From positions 17,386 through 81,385 of the forward strand of contig VXAA01004065.1 in NCBI GenBank assembly GCA_013399115.1: a DNA stretch of 64,000 nucleotides. Direction: 5' to 3'. Shown piece after piece: positions 23,701 to 34,900 of this stretch. This stretch comes from Anseranas semipalmata. Its lineage: Eukaryota > Chordata > Aves > Anseriformes > Anseranatidae. A program made the position numbers and the translations under genes. The number at the start of each line of letters is the position of its first letter. Position 1 is the stretch's first letter. The notes under the pieces are model-generated. The model ran no database searches and had not been told where the DNA came from. It saw only the letters and a list, made by a program, of their open reading frames with translations.

Positions 23701-24527
23701 GATTTAACTGTAAGAGCTGTCTCCTGCCGCAGCATATGGGTGACTGCCGCTAGAACTTGGCCTCTGATCAGGGCATTTCATCACTACAGAGCTGACAAAA
23801 TTACAGTCATCAGAAAAGTAGGTAAAGTGTAGGAAGAGGCTGGGGGGAAAAAAGACACTGAAAGGTTAAAAGAAACTGCATTCTTCTTAGGGCTGGAATT
23901 TTATAGGCTATATCAAATGGCAAGATGTGAGTGTGATTTGTGAAAATAGAGCTAAGCTAAATCCAGCGTAGCAAGCCCAGGTCCTGGTAGCAGTTCAGCT
24001 GTCAGTGCTGGATGCATTAATGTTTGCAAGCACCCCACCTGCTTGGGGCTCTTAGACAGTTAGGCTGGGCTGACACCTATGCAGCTGCAACTATCTTGCT
24101 ACTTAGCTTATGTCTGCATGCTAGCTCCGGCACATCCATCTCAGTTCTAAGCGTGGGCTTAGATGGCACGGTGGGTTTGCCTTACAGTTGGTCACACAGC
24201 AACAGATGCTTATCTAGACCTTTGTGCGAGAATGGCAAGGGATTGTGATTGTCTATGAGAATCAGAAAGGTGTGAAAAGTAAGGGGTCAGGTAGGTTAGC
24301 ACTGTACAGCTACCATGTGGTAGAAATGCAACAGTTGGCAGGAATTTTTCCTAAATTACAACTTTTTAATTTGTTCCTCATTTAAATCTGTCTGGGAACC
24401 AATCTCTGTGGAAATGACAGTAAAGCCTTCTTGTTTGAGAGAGACAAAAATTAATCTACGTAAAGATGCGCAACATACTGTAGATTATATAGCCCAACAG
24501 GTATTTACTGTCTTGTATTTCTTCTAG
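17705..24527. other. Intergenic, nothing recognised
   Basis: I found no supported gene or mobile element here. An 11-C run lies at 18073-18083. The 102-codon + strand ORF at 19993-20301 has no recognisable family. Confidence 0.5.
18073..18083. repeat. Poly-C run (11 C)
   Basis: This is an uninterrupted homopolymer of 11 cytosines in otherwise AT-rich sequence. It is the sort of site prone to length error in sequencing. Confidence 0.9.
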
Positions 24528-24607
24528 GATAAGAGCCCTGAGGTATAGGTTCAAGCACAGGCTAGACCAGAGGAAGAAGCTTGCACGAGATATGGATGAG
24601 GACCAGG
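24528..24607 (+). other. Candidate unannotated exon (weak)
   Basis: The segment follows a pyrimidine-rich TTTCTTCTAG and precedes GTAAAC. Its second frame is open for 26 codons and reads as a charged stretch including RYRFKHRLDQRKKLARDMDE. I do not recognise the protein. An open frame of this length can arise by chance, so this is a candidate only. Confidence 0.15.
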
Positions 24608-27600
24608 GTAAACTTAAATCAGTGGAACCTTTCCTCTTGGGTTAGATACGTGCCGTATCTGACCCAGTTCGTCAGTAGAATCTGCTCAGGGTGACATTAG
24701 TGAGGGAATGTGTCCTCAGGCTGTCTGGGGTAGCACCCAGAGGATGAACTCTGTGCTGGAAAGGGCTGCTCCCATTTCTGTTTACTGATTAAGGGTTTTA
24801 ATGTGCTATAGATATCCAAAGTTCTTCTGATGCTTAAACCCCAAATAAAAGGGAGAGGGACAATTCATTGGCTCCACAAGGATGTATTGTGTTGGCAGAT
24901 GCTGCCACTCAGGCTTTCTGATTAAACCTGCATTTTGGAGCTCCTGATTTGAAATGAAATACAAAATTGAGGCTTGGCAGGAGTATTTCTCACAGTCAAC
25001 ATATGAACTTTGTCTTTCTAGGCATAGTGAAATGGGGAAGCTTTCACAGAATTTTTTTAAAGCAAAGTAACCTGCAAAAAGGCTTTGTGAATTGCATAGC
25101 ATTAACGACTGCTACCAGGTACTGGAGAGCTAGCTCAGCCTTGTTAATAAAAATCAGTGATTCCCTACCTGCCCATCCCCCCACCCCCCCAAAAAAAAAA
25201 GAAAATCACAAAACAAACACAACTAAAAACTGTGTGGTCTGTTTTTTCCTTAGACATATGTTCTGAAATTGTGTCGATCTTTAACTAACTAGACTTAATG
25301 AATTGTGATGTTGCCCGTTTGTAATCATGCAAGATCTGTGATGCTTATAGATGCTGTTTTAGCACATAGTTGTGATTTTTTTAATGGCTTTAACCTGATG
25401 CACTTTTGTTTTCCTCAACACTATATTGTTTTCTGTAAATTTTTCTCCTCTTTACCTTCCCCCCCATCTCTTCTGTAGCACTCCCCTCATCTCCATTAGC
25501 CTTTCAGTAGTTGCATTTCCCCGGCACTGACTGTGGTTGCTGGCCGTTAGATTGACTTATTCTCCCGATGTTTCTTTTCCACGTTTGGGGTTTTCATTCT
25601 CCTGTTGTGCAGGATTTAATGTCTCTATGCACCAGCGTAAAAATGTGAAATTAATTTTGTTCAATGTTAGACTTTCAATAATGAAGTGTCCATTAACATA
25701 GTTATCTTATTTGCTTCTCAGTATGAAGATACAATTTTTTATTTGACTTGAATGTTGATCATAGTTGAATGATTTAACTAAGCTATTATTTGTGACCTCT
25801 GTTTGTAAAAGTGCGCTTTGCTACTTACTGGCAGTACTTGTGAGGCTGTGTGGGTTTTCATTATTATTTATGTGATCTGATCTATAGCTGTGAATTACAA
25901 AGCATTTCTTCTCCCCCCCAAGCTGTTTTTGTATAAACATTTTTCAGTCAATTAAGGATTTCTCTGTAGGCTTTTTTATTTCTAAAATTACAGGTAAAAC
26001 TTGGTCAAATTTTGGGCTCCACAGGTTCTTCCTCCCTGTCAGGAACGTGAGGGGCAGAGAGGGATCAAGCTGACATCGCAATTCAGGTGAGTGGTGTGAC
26101 TTCCACTCCTGCTGGGGGCATTTCTGCCACAGGTTTCTGTGTTGCGGAGTTAGGGATATTTTAATTGAGAGAATCAGGAATTCTGAGAACACATTTAACA
26201 AAAATCTGACTTCTTACTGGAGCATTCAATTTTTATATTTCTGTAAATGGATTTACGAATAAGACTTTCTTAACATTTTTGTCTTATGGTAACTGAAGAA
26301 AATGAGTGTTATTCAAATGAGGAATACTGGGAAGTAGCTCCTGTAAGCCCATTTATCTGCTCAGTGTAGTCATGGGTTCTATTACTGCATGGGGTGCTAA
26401 TATAACCTGAAGCAATACGGTATAATAGCAATGTTCAGTTAAGTTATGAAAGTATTTCCCAAAGCAAAGAGGAATGATGCTTTCCTTAGATGACTTTATT
26501 TTCTTCTGGGGTGTTCCATGGCATAGCTTTTTGGATGTCTGGATATTGTCCAATATGGATATTGTCTCTGTTATTCGAAGCTGTTCACAAACATGCATTC
26601 AAAATTCCATGTTAACTGTTTACTTGTTCCGTCAGCCGCCTTAAATCAAAAACCCCACCATTGCATGTTTATTTTTTAAATAATTTAAATAATTCTGTTT
26701 CATTGTTTATTTTGGTTTTGGTTTTACACAGCTGCTAATGAAGAACTTGGTGGTAAAAGGTAAACACAAGGTAAATACATTATTTACCGATCTATTTATT
26801 GAAAGTAATGAATGAGGTGGCTTCCTTCATCTGTAGTAAATTTTAATATTTGTCAAAGTATTTTGTTTGTGTTTAAGGTGCCTCTGAGGATGTTCTGACT
26901 TCCCTTTTTTGGTCTGGATCTTGTTTTTTGTATGAACTAACTCAGCAATAACTTCTGGCGGCTTAAGTGAGGACAGAGACCTGTCAGGCTGGAGTCTGGA
27001 AACCTGCAGTAGCTTCATGATCACTGTTGCTTGAAGTTCTTAGCTGAGACTCAGTGCTCTTGAGCAGTGTCACTTTAGATGTCCAATAGTGATACCTTGA
27101 GAATTTTTTTTTGTTCGGTGATAAGCTTGTGGGACAGGCAATGTTGGAATGCCTCTTGTATCTCTAGCAGTCTGGGTTTCCAACAGTTGGTAGAGTAGGG
27201 AAGAGGGGAACCCAATAGCACTGCAGTCCTTTCATCTGCCAAAAGATGGAGTAAATGATCTACCAAACAGCCTGCACAGCTAATTGATTTTTCTAGGCAA
27301 CTAGGAACTTCTCTGGAAGGAAGGAAGGCTTTCTGTTGCCTTACAATGTTAAAGCTTCATACTTCTCATAATCTGTGCTAAATGTAATGAGGCAGTTCGT
27401 TATAATGAATTGACCAAATTGGCTGGTAACAGATGGGTTGGTGACAAATGGGTTAATTAGGAGTCTTATATAATCGGTTTTTATTTCAATTATTTTGTCT
27501 ACTTATGTGTGAAAAGGGTATTTTAAAATAATCCTTTTACTTTTGAGGGAAAAAGAAATGCCTGTGCTACTGATGGTCTGAGCTGTCCTTTCTACAAATA

Positions 27601-30600
27601 TAGGGATCCTCATCAAATCAAACTAAAACTAGTATTGGCATGCCATAATTACAAATGTAAAAGCTAACATTTCCAGTAGCGCAAGGAAATTATTTTAGTT
27701 GCTATGGAACACTACATTTCTTTGGCAAATAAAATCATTTGTGTGCTGTAAGCGCAGCTGGGTACATGTTGTCTTTTTCTGTAGGTTTTTCATTTCCATT
27801 GTTCATGCTAGAGTTACCTGTAGGATTCTGGCAAGTCAGCTTCTCCCAGCAATTACTAGCATGAAAGCTGTGGATTTTGTAGACTTTTTTTTCTACCTTT
27901 GTCACTGCGTTAGCTTCACTTAGCGTCTGCCTTTGCGCCAAGGGACTCTAATTATTTCTCTCAGGTATGTATTGGGTGACTTGACACTGTTTCTAAACCA
28001 ATGAGTTTGGTGCTGCCAGTCTGAACCACTAAATAAGTGCTGGAAAGGTTAATCAGGATAAGTTGGAGGAGGCTGAAATCACAGGGGAGAGGCTGTGTAA
28101 TTTAGATTCATCAGATAAACGAACTACAGCCCAGTATTATGAGTAAAACTGGTCTCAGAGTGGCCTTTTTTGCTTGGTAACACTATGGTGACTTTCCAAA
28201 GGGTACGGCTTTGTAAGCTGCTATTTTTACATAGCCTTTAGGATATGTACTGCAGCTAATGTCTGGTGTCTTCCATCATCTAGATTTTTTTCCCAGCATT
28301 CCCATTTATTTGTAGCAGTCTCACCTACAGAGGCAGTCTTGTTTGCTTCTAGAAGATCCCTTTTTCAGTCCAGACTTCGTACCTCTTCAGAGAATTGAAA
28401 GGCACAGGAGTACTTTAGCCTTGAACACTTCTGGTGATGCAGATTATCCCTTTAAATGCCAGTAACTTGCAGCATGAGTAAAATGTCTGGTAGGTGGCAT
28501 GAGTGGGGCAGAAAGAGGCTAAAGGACTCTCTCAGATGCACGTAGGAAGTCGGTGTCATGTTGCAGAGTTGAACAGAGTTTAGATTTTGGTACCTTTTTC
28601 AGGGTACAGATGATTGTGATATCAACCCCTCTGCATTAGATTTTAAACAAAGTCTTGTTTCCCTCAAGTCCTACAAAAACAAAATCCCAGTCCAATATAA
28701 GCACTTAAAAAAGATAAGATGATGTGAATTGTGGTGTGGGAATGTGACGTAAATAGTGATAGCAAATTGGAAGGTTCTTTTGACGATTCAATACATTTTG
28801 TACATTTTGGGCACTTCAAACAGTGACACCTCTAACTGCATGTTACAAGACTACTCAGCTTTCATGTGCATTTGTATAATTTTTTTGCCCATTGTAAAAA
28901 AAAAAAAAAGATCCCAAGTTTGCACAAAGAATGCTCATGTTAAGAAGGTAAGTGGGAAAAGCTGTGATGTAACTTAAGAGGGTGAGGAGTTTTCACTTAA
29001 ATGAAGTCTTTTGCCATGTTTGCATATTACTTGCGCTGTTCTCAAAATAAAAAAGGACTCTGTCAGACTTTCAGCAGTTTGTATTTGAAATACTTCATTG
29101 CTTGTTCTATATAAGGCATAACTATCTGAGAACGAACTTAAATGTTAATGAATTCAACTGCTTTATCCATTCAATGTGTATTCATTTTGGGAGGATTGGG
29201 AAGGGTGAGGGGAAGGAAAAGGGATGAAAGGGAGGTAAAGCAGAAAAAAGGGATGCTTTGTGTAAAATTGAGTTGCTTCTAGAAGTAGATCTTTATCTCC
29301 CACTCTTGTGTTGACTGCCTTTGAAATAGTACTTAAAATTCACAGGTTTACTCACTTCTCCATTGCTTTAAAAAAAAGATGTCAGGTGTTTTGAAAATAA
29401 TGTAAAACCTGGTATTGTTGGGGGAGGTGTATGTTTAAATCTACAGGAAACAAAACCAACCTCTGAGCTGTGATGGGCGGTTGCAAACCTTATGATGCTG
29501 TGGGGTTGGCCTGGCGTTAGCTCTAATTGCTGTTTCCTTACTCATTTTGGGTGTTGGGCTGCATGCGAAAGGTCTTCCAGTGTGGAGATGACTAATGTAG
29601 TGCTTGCGGTTTAAAGGTCCCAATTACTGTAAATGTTGAAAATGTGCCTTTTCCCTGATAGACCAAATGCCCTTTGGTTCCTGCGGGCCACAGGGGATGG
29701 TGTGTTGCTGTCCATTTAAACAGTAAGAAGCAGATCTAATATATTGAGGTAGACCAGAGTTCGAGAAACACTCTGTAAAATCACATTATTTTATTTCTGC
29801 GCTGTGCTTTGCTTGTTTCAGCTGTGCCGGGAGCTCTGTACAAGCTCTCCAAGCTCTAATCTACAGAGGACTTGGGGATGCAGGCACGCTACTGTCGTGT
29901 TTGGTGCAGAAAGGGGCTGCGCTGAAAGCATGGCCTGTGGTGGCAGTGGTGCCTGTCCCTGGACACCAGGATGACTGTAAAAGACAGCTGTGTCCATCTT
30001 TGCTGGTTTAGACAAAATAGGGCTAGTCTCATTTCAATTAGATGTGATTTATTACACAGCATAAAGTATGCATTTCTTCACACATGCTTACACAAGGCCC
30101 TGTGCAATAATATGACTGTGGGGATTCCACGTGTGCAATGCCTTTCTTTCAAAGCATTTAATGCCTTTAAATAAATTGCCTTGAGATTACAGGATTAGTT
30201 TGCAATTGGAGCGCTCAGAAGTTAACGGGAGCTCAAATCAGAGGCCTTGCCTGATCTCTTCGCAGAAGATGCAAACTGAAAATTTCAGCTCTTGGTTTTA
30301 GTTTGATTTCTGGACATCCTTTTCTTAGAGCTGCTGAGAACAGAGAGAGTCGTGCTGCAGCTTTGGTTCTAGAGCCTGTCAGTGGAGGATGGCTTCATCT
30401 AGCGCTGTAACAAAGCTGCAGCACTGGAGGAGTACTTGGTGACATAAGCACGCACACCTTGGCCATATGATGGTTTTAGCATCCGATCTTGCTCTTACTG
30501 AAGTAATGAAACTTTGCTTTTGAATTAAAGTCAAGTTGAATTTAAAAATATTTTATCCTAAATACAGTTTGTATATATAAATGTATTTTAGAGATCAAAA

Positions 30601-32364
30601 AATTACGCTGTTGTCTTGTTATGTAAAAGGGATATTGCTGTATATCGACAGTGCAGTTTAAATTGTATGCATTTGCAGTAAGGTTGAGTGAGCTCCCATG
30701 TCTGTCTTTTAAACCTAAAATATTGACAGTAATGTAATCAAAATCCTTACTTTTTATAGCAGGTTTCCTGAGGCTGTCCCTCGGAAACCTATTAAATCTG
30801 AAGAAGAAACTGAAGCGTAGTCTCGTAGGGCTGACTTCAAGGATGCAGCAAAAATCCAGATCTCTGCTGCATCCCTCTCATTCCTGATATGAATCTAGCA
30901 TGGACTTTGTGAGCATTTCCTTGTTTCTTTCCATGTCCTTATTCTCCTGCATTTATACAGGGGAATGTTCTGGGAGATGTTAGAGCTGTTAATGGCCTTA
31001 TCTTTGTTTTTGTCTATCTTCCCCAGTATTAGTGTCTAAACCATCCACAAGGGCTCTTCCTGCTAAGGTCTCTTGTAGTGAAACCTCTAGCACTCCTAGT
31101 GTAAAGACCCACTTCTCTAATGAACTGACTTGTCAAACATCATGGATTTATTTGAAAAAAAAAATCAAAAGGAGTGATTTGAAGCTGTTTTAAAAGATAT
31201 TACCACATTTCATAGCAACAATGTGTACTTACTGGTGGGACCAGTGGCTTAAGGCCTCTAATGCAAAATTTCTTTTAGTTAGATGAGTGGATAGCCCCTC
31301 GTGTGTTACTTTTATTCTTTCCTGGAATATCCTTAAAACTCCAAAGTGCCTAATATGCATGTTGAAAAAACTTCTTCATTGTTTAAGTTTGTCAAATTTT
31401 TTTTAGGGAGAACATTCAGCTTGCATGGGTGTCTATAAATAAATTGTAAATATTTGTAAACACTTGTTTGCCCAGTTGTAACATCTGCTTTCAGAGATCT
31501 TTCTTGCAGAAGCCTTTCTAGAGTTTGTTGCACAAATGAATTGCGGAAAGTGCTTCTTAAAGCAAAACAAAAGCAATGGCATGAAGCCTACTTATATGTA
31601 TTTTTTTTTGTTGCTCATGGCATCTTCAAACGCTCCAGAGGAGTGTCCCTTATTCCACAAAAATCATAAGCAAAAGTTCTTAAAGGTGCCTCGTGATAAT
31701 TCCTGCTCAGCTTTGTGAAGATGGGTTAGATACTGACCTTTCCTCAATACTTCAAGCTCTCCATTGTGCTATTTTTATGTTAAAATGAAAAGCTGACCCA
31801 TGAATAAACCAGTTCTGCTCCCCCTTCTTCCTACCTGTCCTGCAAATGCCCTGCCTGAGCCTGGGAAACAGGCATGCTTGCTTTGTGCTGTGTCTTGTTT
31901 TGTGCTGTGCTCTGATCCGTGCTGCGAGCATCGCGCATCCCCCACAGAAGAGGGAAGGTGGATGGCTAGTGAATTGCCATTTTTCTTTCAGGTGCAGAGT
32001 TATTCAGCTCAGGTGTTTCAGGAGTGGGAGAGAATTCAGTGAGCATTCAGTGACCTTCACACTCACCCTACCACGTGCTTAGTGTTGGCAGAAGTCTGTG
32101 CTCCAGTGGGACCTGCCTGCTAACACCACGGTGGTTTTGCAACCATCCAGGTTTCCTTTGTGATGTTTTTTGGATAGCCTTTCTCTTGCAGGTGGAGCCT
32201 TTTTTCTGTGTCAGGAATGTTCCACATGTGTAACTAAAGAGGATTTTTTGTTTACCTTTAGTCCCTGGCCCACTACCTTATTTTTCTCTCTCTGCATACG
32301 TGAAGGGATCCTTGTCATGTGCTGTTTGTATTTGGACGTAGGCCAGAGGGCTTCACCGTAACGG
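24608..32364. other. Intergenic or intronic, nothing firmly recognised
   Basis: This is AT-rich unique sequence with homopolymer tracts (C/A-rich at 25171-25201, a 13-A run near 28897). A weak 28-bp exon-like segment lies at 26732-26759. No named gene was found. Confidence 0.5.
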
Positions 32365-32570
32365 AGACCCAGTGGTGCTGCAGAGCGCAAAGACACAATC
32401 CCTGACCCAGAAGAGCTCACAGCCTGCTCAGATCACTGCTTGAGAGGCAAGGATGGTACGTGGAGCCATGTTTAGCAAGGTGAGGTAAAAAGTGCACAAG
32501 GCAATGCAGCAGGGCAGTGGTGGAACCAGAAATAAATCACAGGTTGTCTGAACTACAGGTTATGTTGTCT
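32365..32570 (+). mobile_element. Ancient MIR/L2-like element
   Basis: The order of blocks matches the 3' part of the amniote MIR/L2-type repeats. First comes GCAAAGACACAATCCCTGAC with CAGAAGAGCTCACAGCCT. About 100 bp later come CAAGGCAATGCAGCAGGGCA, GTGGTGGAACCAGAAAT and CACAGGTTGTCTGAACT, resembling the 'cacacagc-agg-cagtggcagagccaggaat' core. It is heavily diverged, so the exact family (MIR, L2 or L3) is not resolved. Confidence 0.6.
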
Positions 32571-33539
32571 GTGCTTTGACTCTTGCATAGGTGGTCAGAA
32601 CTACACCAACTCAAAGGGTTCAAATCCATAACAAAGAAGCCTACTCTACATCTTGCTGTAGGATACAGGAGTGAAGTATTTTCCCTTGGCTGGGAAGTTA
32701 TGTGGCTGCTGTGCAGAAAGTAAGATTTGCTGTTAAATACAGGAATTAAGTGATATTCCTCCTTCCGCCCGTCTTGTTTTGGGTCAGTCGACAATATTTG
32801 TTCTATTGCTGTAGTTTCCCTGTCTGTCTAGTAGTCATTACTAGGACTGCCCAGCTCTGGGTTTTGCAAGCATATTGTTACCTTGAATTGATTTGATTTC
32901 TTTGAGATGTAAATAATCTGAATGAGCTGGTATAAGTTTATAACAATATCTCCCATACGTAGCTGTGCTGTCAAAGCAGATGGTGCTATCTGGCTCCAGA
33001 ATTGGAGTAAGGCTGAGAACATGTTTGTTGTTCAGTGTTAATCCTGGAAACAAGTAATCTAAGAATTCAACAGCGGCATTTTCCTATACATTTTTTCAAA
33101 AACAGTAAATAGCAATAAAACAAGGAATAACCCTCAGGAAGAACCTGGTGTGGAAAGTTGCAAAATCTGGAGCTAGTACTAAAATGTCTCCTGTTTTGTG
33201 TCTTTAATGTTTCCAGATCAAAATTTTTTTTGATCTTTTACTGTTTTCTTCATGGTTAATTTCTTAATATGCTTTCCCAAAACTGTAGACAAAAGTATTG
33301 CAGGCTCTACTTTTGCATGGACTTTTCTGACAGTTTGTGGCTATGTAGCTTACAGCTGGGTAGGGTCTATTAAGTGATTTTTCTTCTTACTCTTCTTGTG
33401 GTGCAGAGGACGAGAACATTCTGTGTTGAGCGTCATCTAGGCTTCTTTTTTATTGTTTGTAAACTGCTCAGAATAGACAGTAATGCTTCAGCTAAGTTAA
33501 ATCTGTACAGAATGCAGTTCCTGTCTGTTGTGAAGTGGG
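32571..33539. other. Spacer between two ancient repeats
   Basis: About 1 kb of AT-rich sequence separates the MIR/L2-like element from the ancient CR1 copy. Nothing recognisable is present. Confidence 0.5.
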
Positions 33540-34900
33540 TTGTAGTATACTTGTTTGGCCCAGTATAGCACAATTCATACTGTTTTCCAAACCTAAAGCC
33601 TGCTTGTGGCAGTGCACAAGCAGATGCCTAGGAAAATACTGAAGAGCAAGATAAGCACGTACTAACATTTCCCTCATGCTTCCAGTATTCCACTTAATTT
33701 CTGAACCTGTGCAAACTTTTATATCCTAAGGCAATGCGTTCTACAGTGTAATTACATGGTGCAATTTCATTTGACATCCCATAGCTCTTGTATTATGAAA
33801 GCTATTGAACACTTGTTTCCTATCTACCTTTTCCATGGCTTCTAGTATCTCAAAGATCTTCATCGTACTCGTAGCTGTCTCTTTTCCAGACATAGCACTG
33901 ATGTATTTAGTTGTTCATCTGAATGGAAGCCATTACATTTCTTTGATTGTCTGTGCTGTCTTCTGTACTTTTTCTAGTCTGACAGCTTTGTTATGATGGG
34001 GAAAAAAAGGGAGTACGCGTATTCCTTTGTTAAGAACTCCTAGCATTTGATTTTTTTTAACTGCTAATGAAGACTGAGTTGATGTGTTTACAGAACTGTC
34101 TGTAACTTCAAAAATCTCATTCCTGAGTGGTAATAGCAATTTCAAAGTCAATCACTGTGTGTAAAAAGTTAGGATCATCTTTCTCTGTATGCATTACTTT
34201 ACATTTATCAGTCTGGGATTTTATCTGCTGGTTGACCAGAATCACTCAGCACAGTGAGAACCCTCTGCAATTCTCTGCAGTCAAATTATGTTTTTATTAT
34301 AATAGATGTTTTAGTAACATAAGCAGACTTTGTCATCTTGGTATTCACCCCTTCTCCAGATAACTTATGAACATTGTTAACAGTTCAGCCTTTAGCAGAA
34401 ATCTGCGCTATGATCTCTACATGATTGCAGCTAGAGCAGTGGGACTGCGCTGGAGGCTTCCTGGCGTAGATGATGGGTTTATTTTTGTATCATTCTTCAT
34501 TGAACATTTAACCAGTTCAACTTGTATCTTTCTGTTCCCTGGCAGATTGCTTTTATAAGAACTTTCAATGATAAATGTTATCGGAAGCCCTACGGATATC
34601 CAGCAAGACTACATCAAGCATATATTCCTTGTCCATATGCTCCATGACTCTTTCCAAGAACTCTAGTAGCTCGTGAGTTCTGATTTTCTTCTAGAAACAG
34701 TGTTAACTCTTCTTCCATATGTATCCTTAAATTTTCCTTATCACTTCAGGCAGTTTGCCTGCTGTGGAAGCCTGAGGTTCTGGTCTGTATTTCTCGGGAT
34801 TGTCCCCAGAGTGCTTTTTTAAAATTGGTGCTACAGTTTGCCACCTCTGGTTTCTCTGGCATTCAATGGATGTTACATGCAAACTATTTCATTCATTTGC
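33540..34900 (-). mobile_element. Ancient degenerate CR1-clade LINE, about 1.35 kb
   Basis: Reading the minus strand from about 34.9 to 33.54 kb gives a heavily mutated but collinear CR1 ORF2 and tail. It has a 'CCGAGAAATACAGACCAG' block, then 'GTCTTGCTGGATATCCGTAG' with GGCTTCCGATAAC (the 'DF.KAFD' reverse-transcriptase region), then 'GATAAATGTAAAGTAATGCA', then 'GAGATACTAGAAGCCATGGA' with AAGGTAGATAGG, then 'CATAATACAAGAGC', and near the end 'ATACTGGGCCAAACAAGT'. This matches the ORF2 and 3' UTR layout of the old CR1 group shared by turtles, crocodilians and birds. Stops and indels are abundant, so it is a long-dead copy. The short plus-strand ORFs over it are chance. Confidence 0.75.

Noticed and set aside
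32617..32628. GGGTTCAAATCC resembling a tRNA B box
   Set aside because: There is no matching A box or cloverleaf around it.
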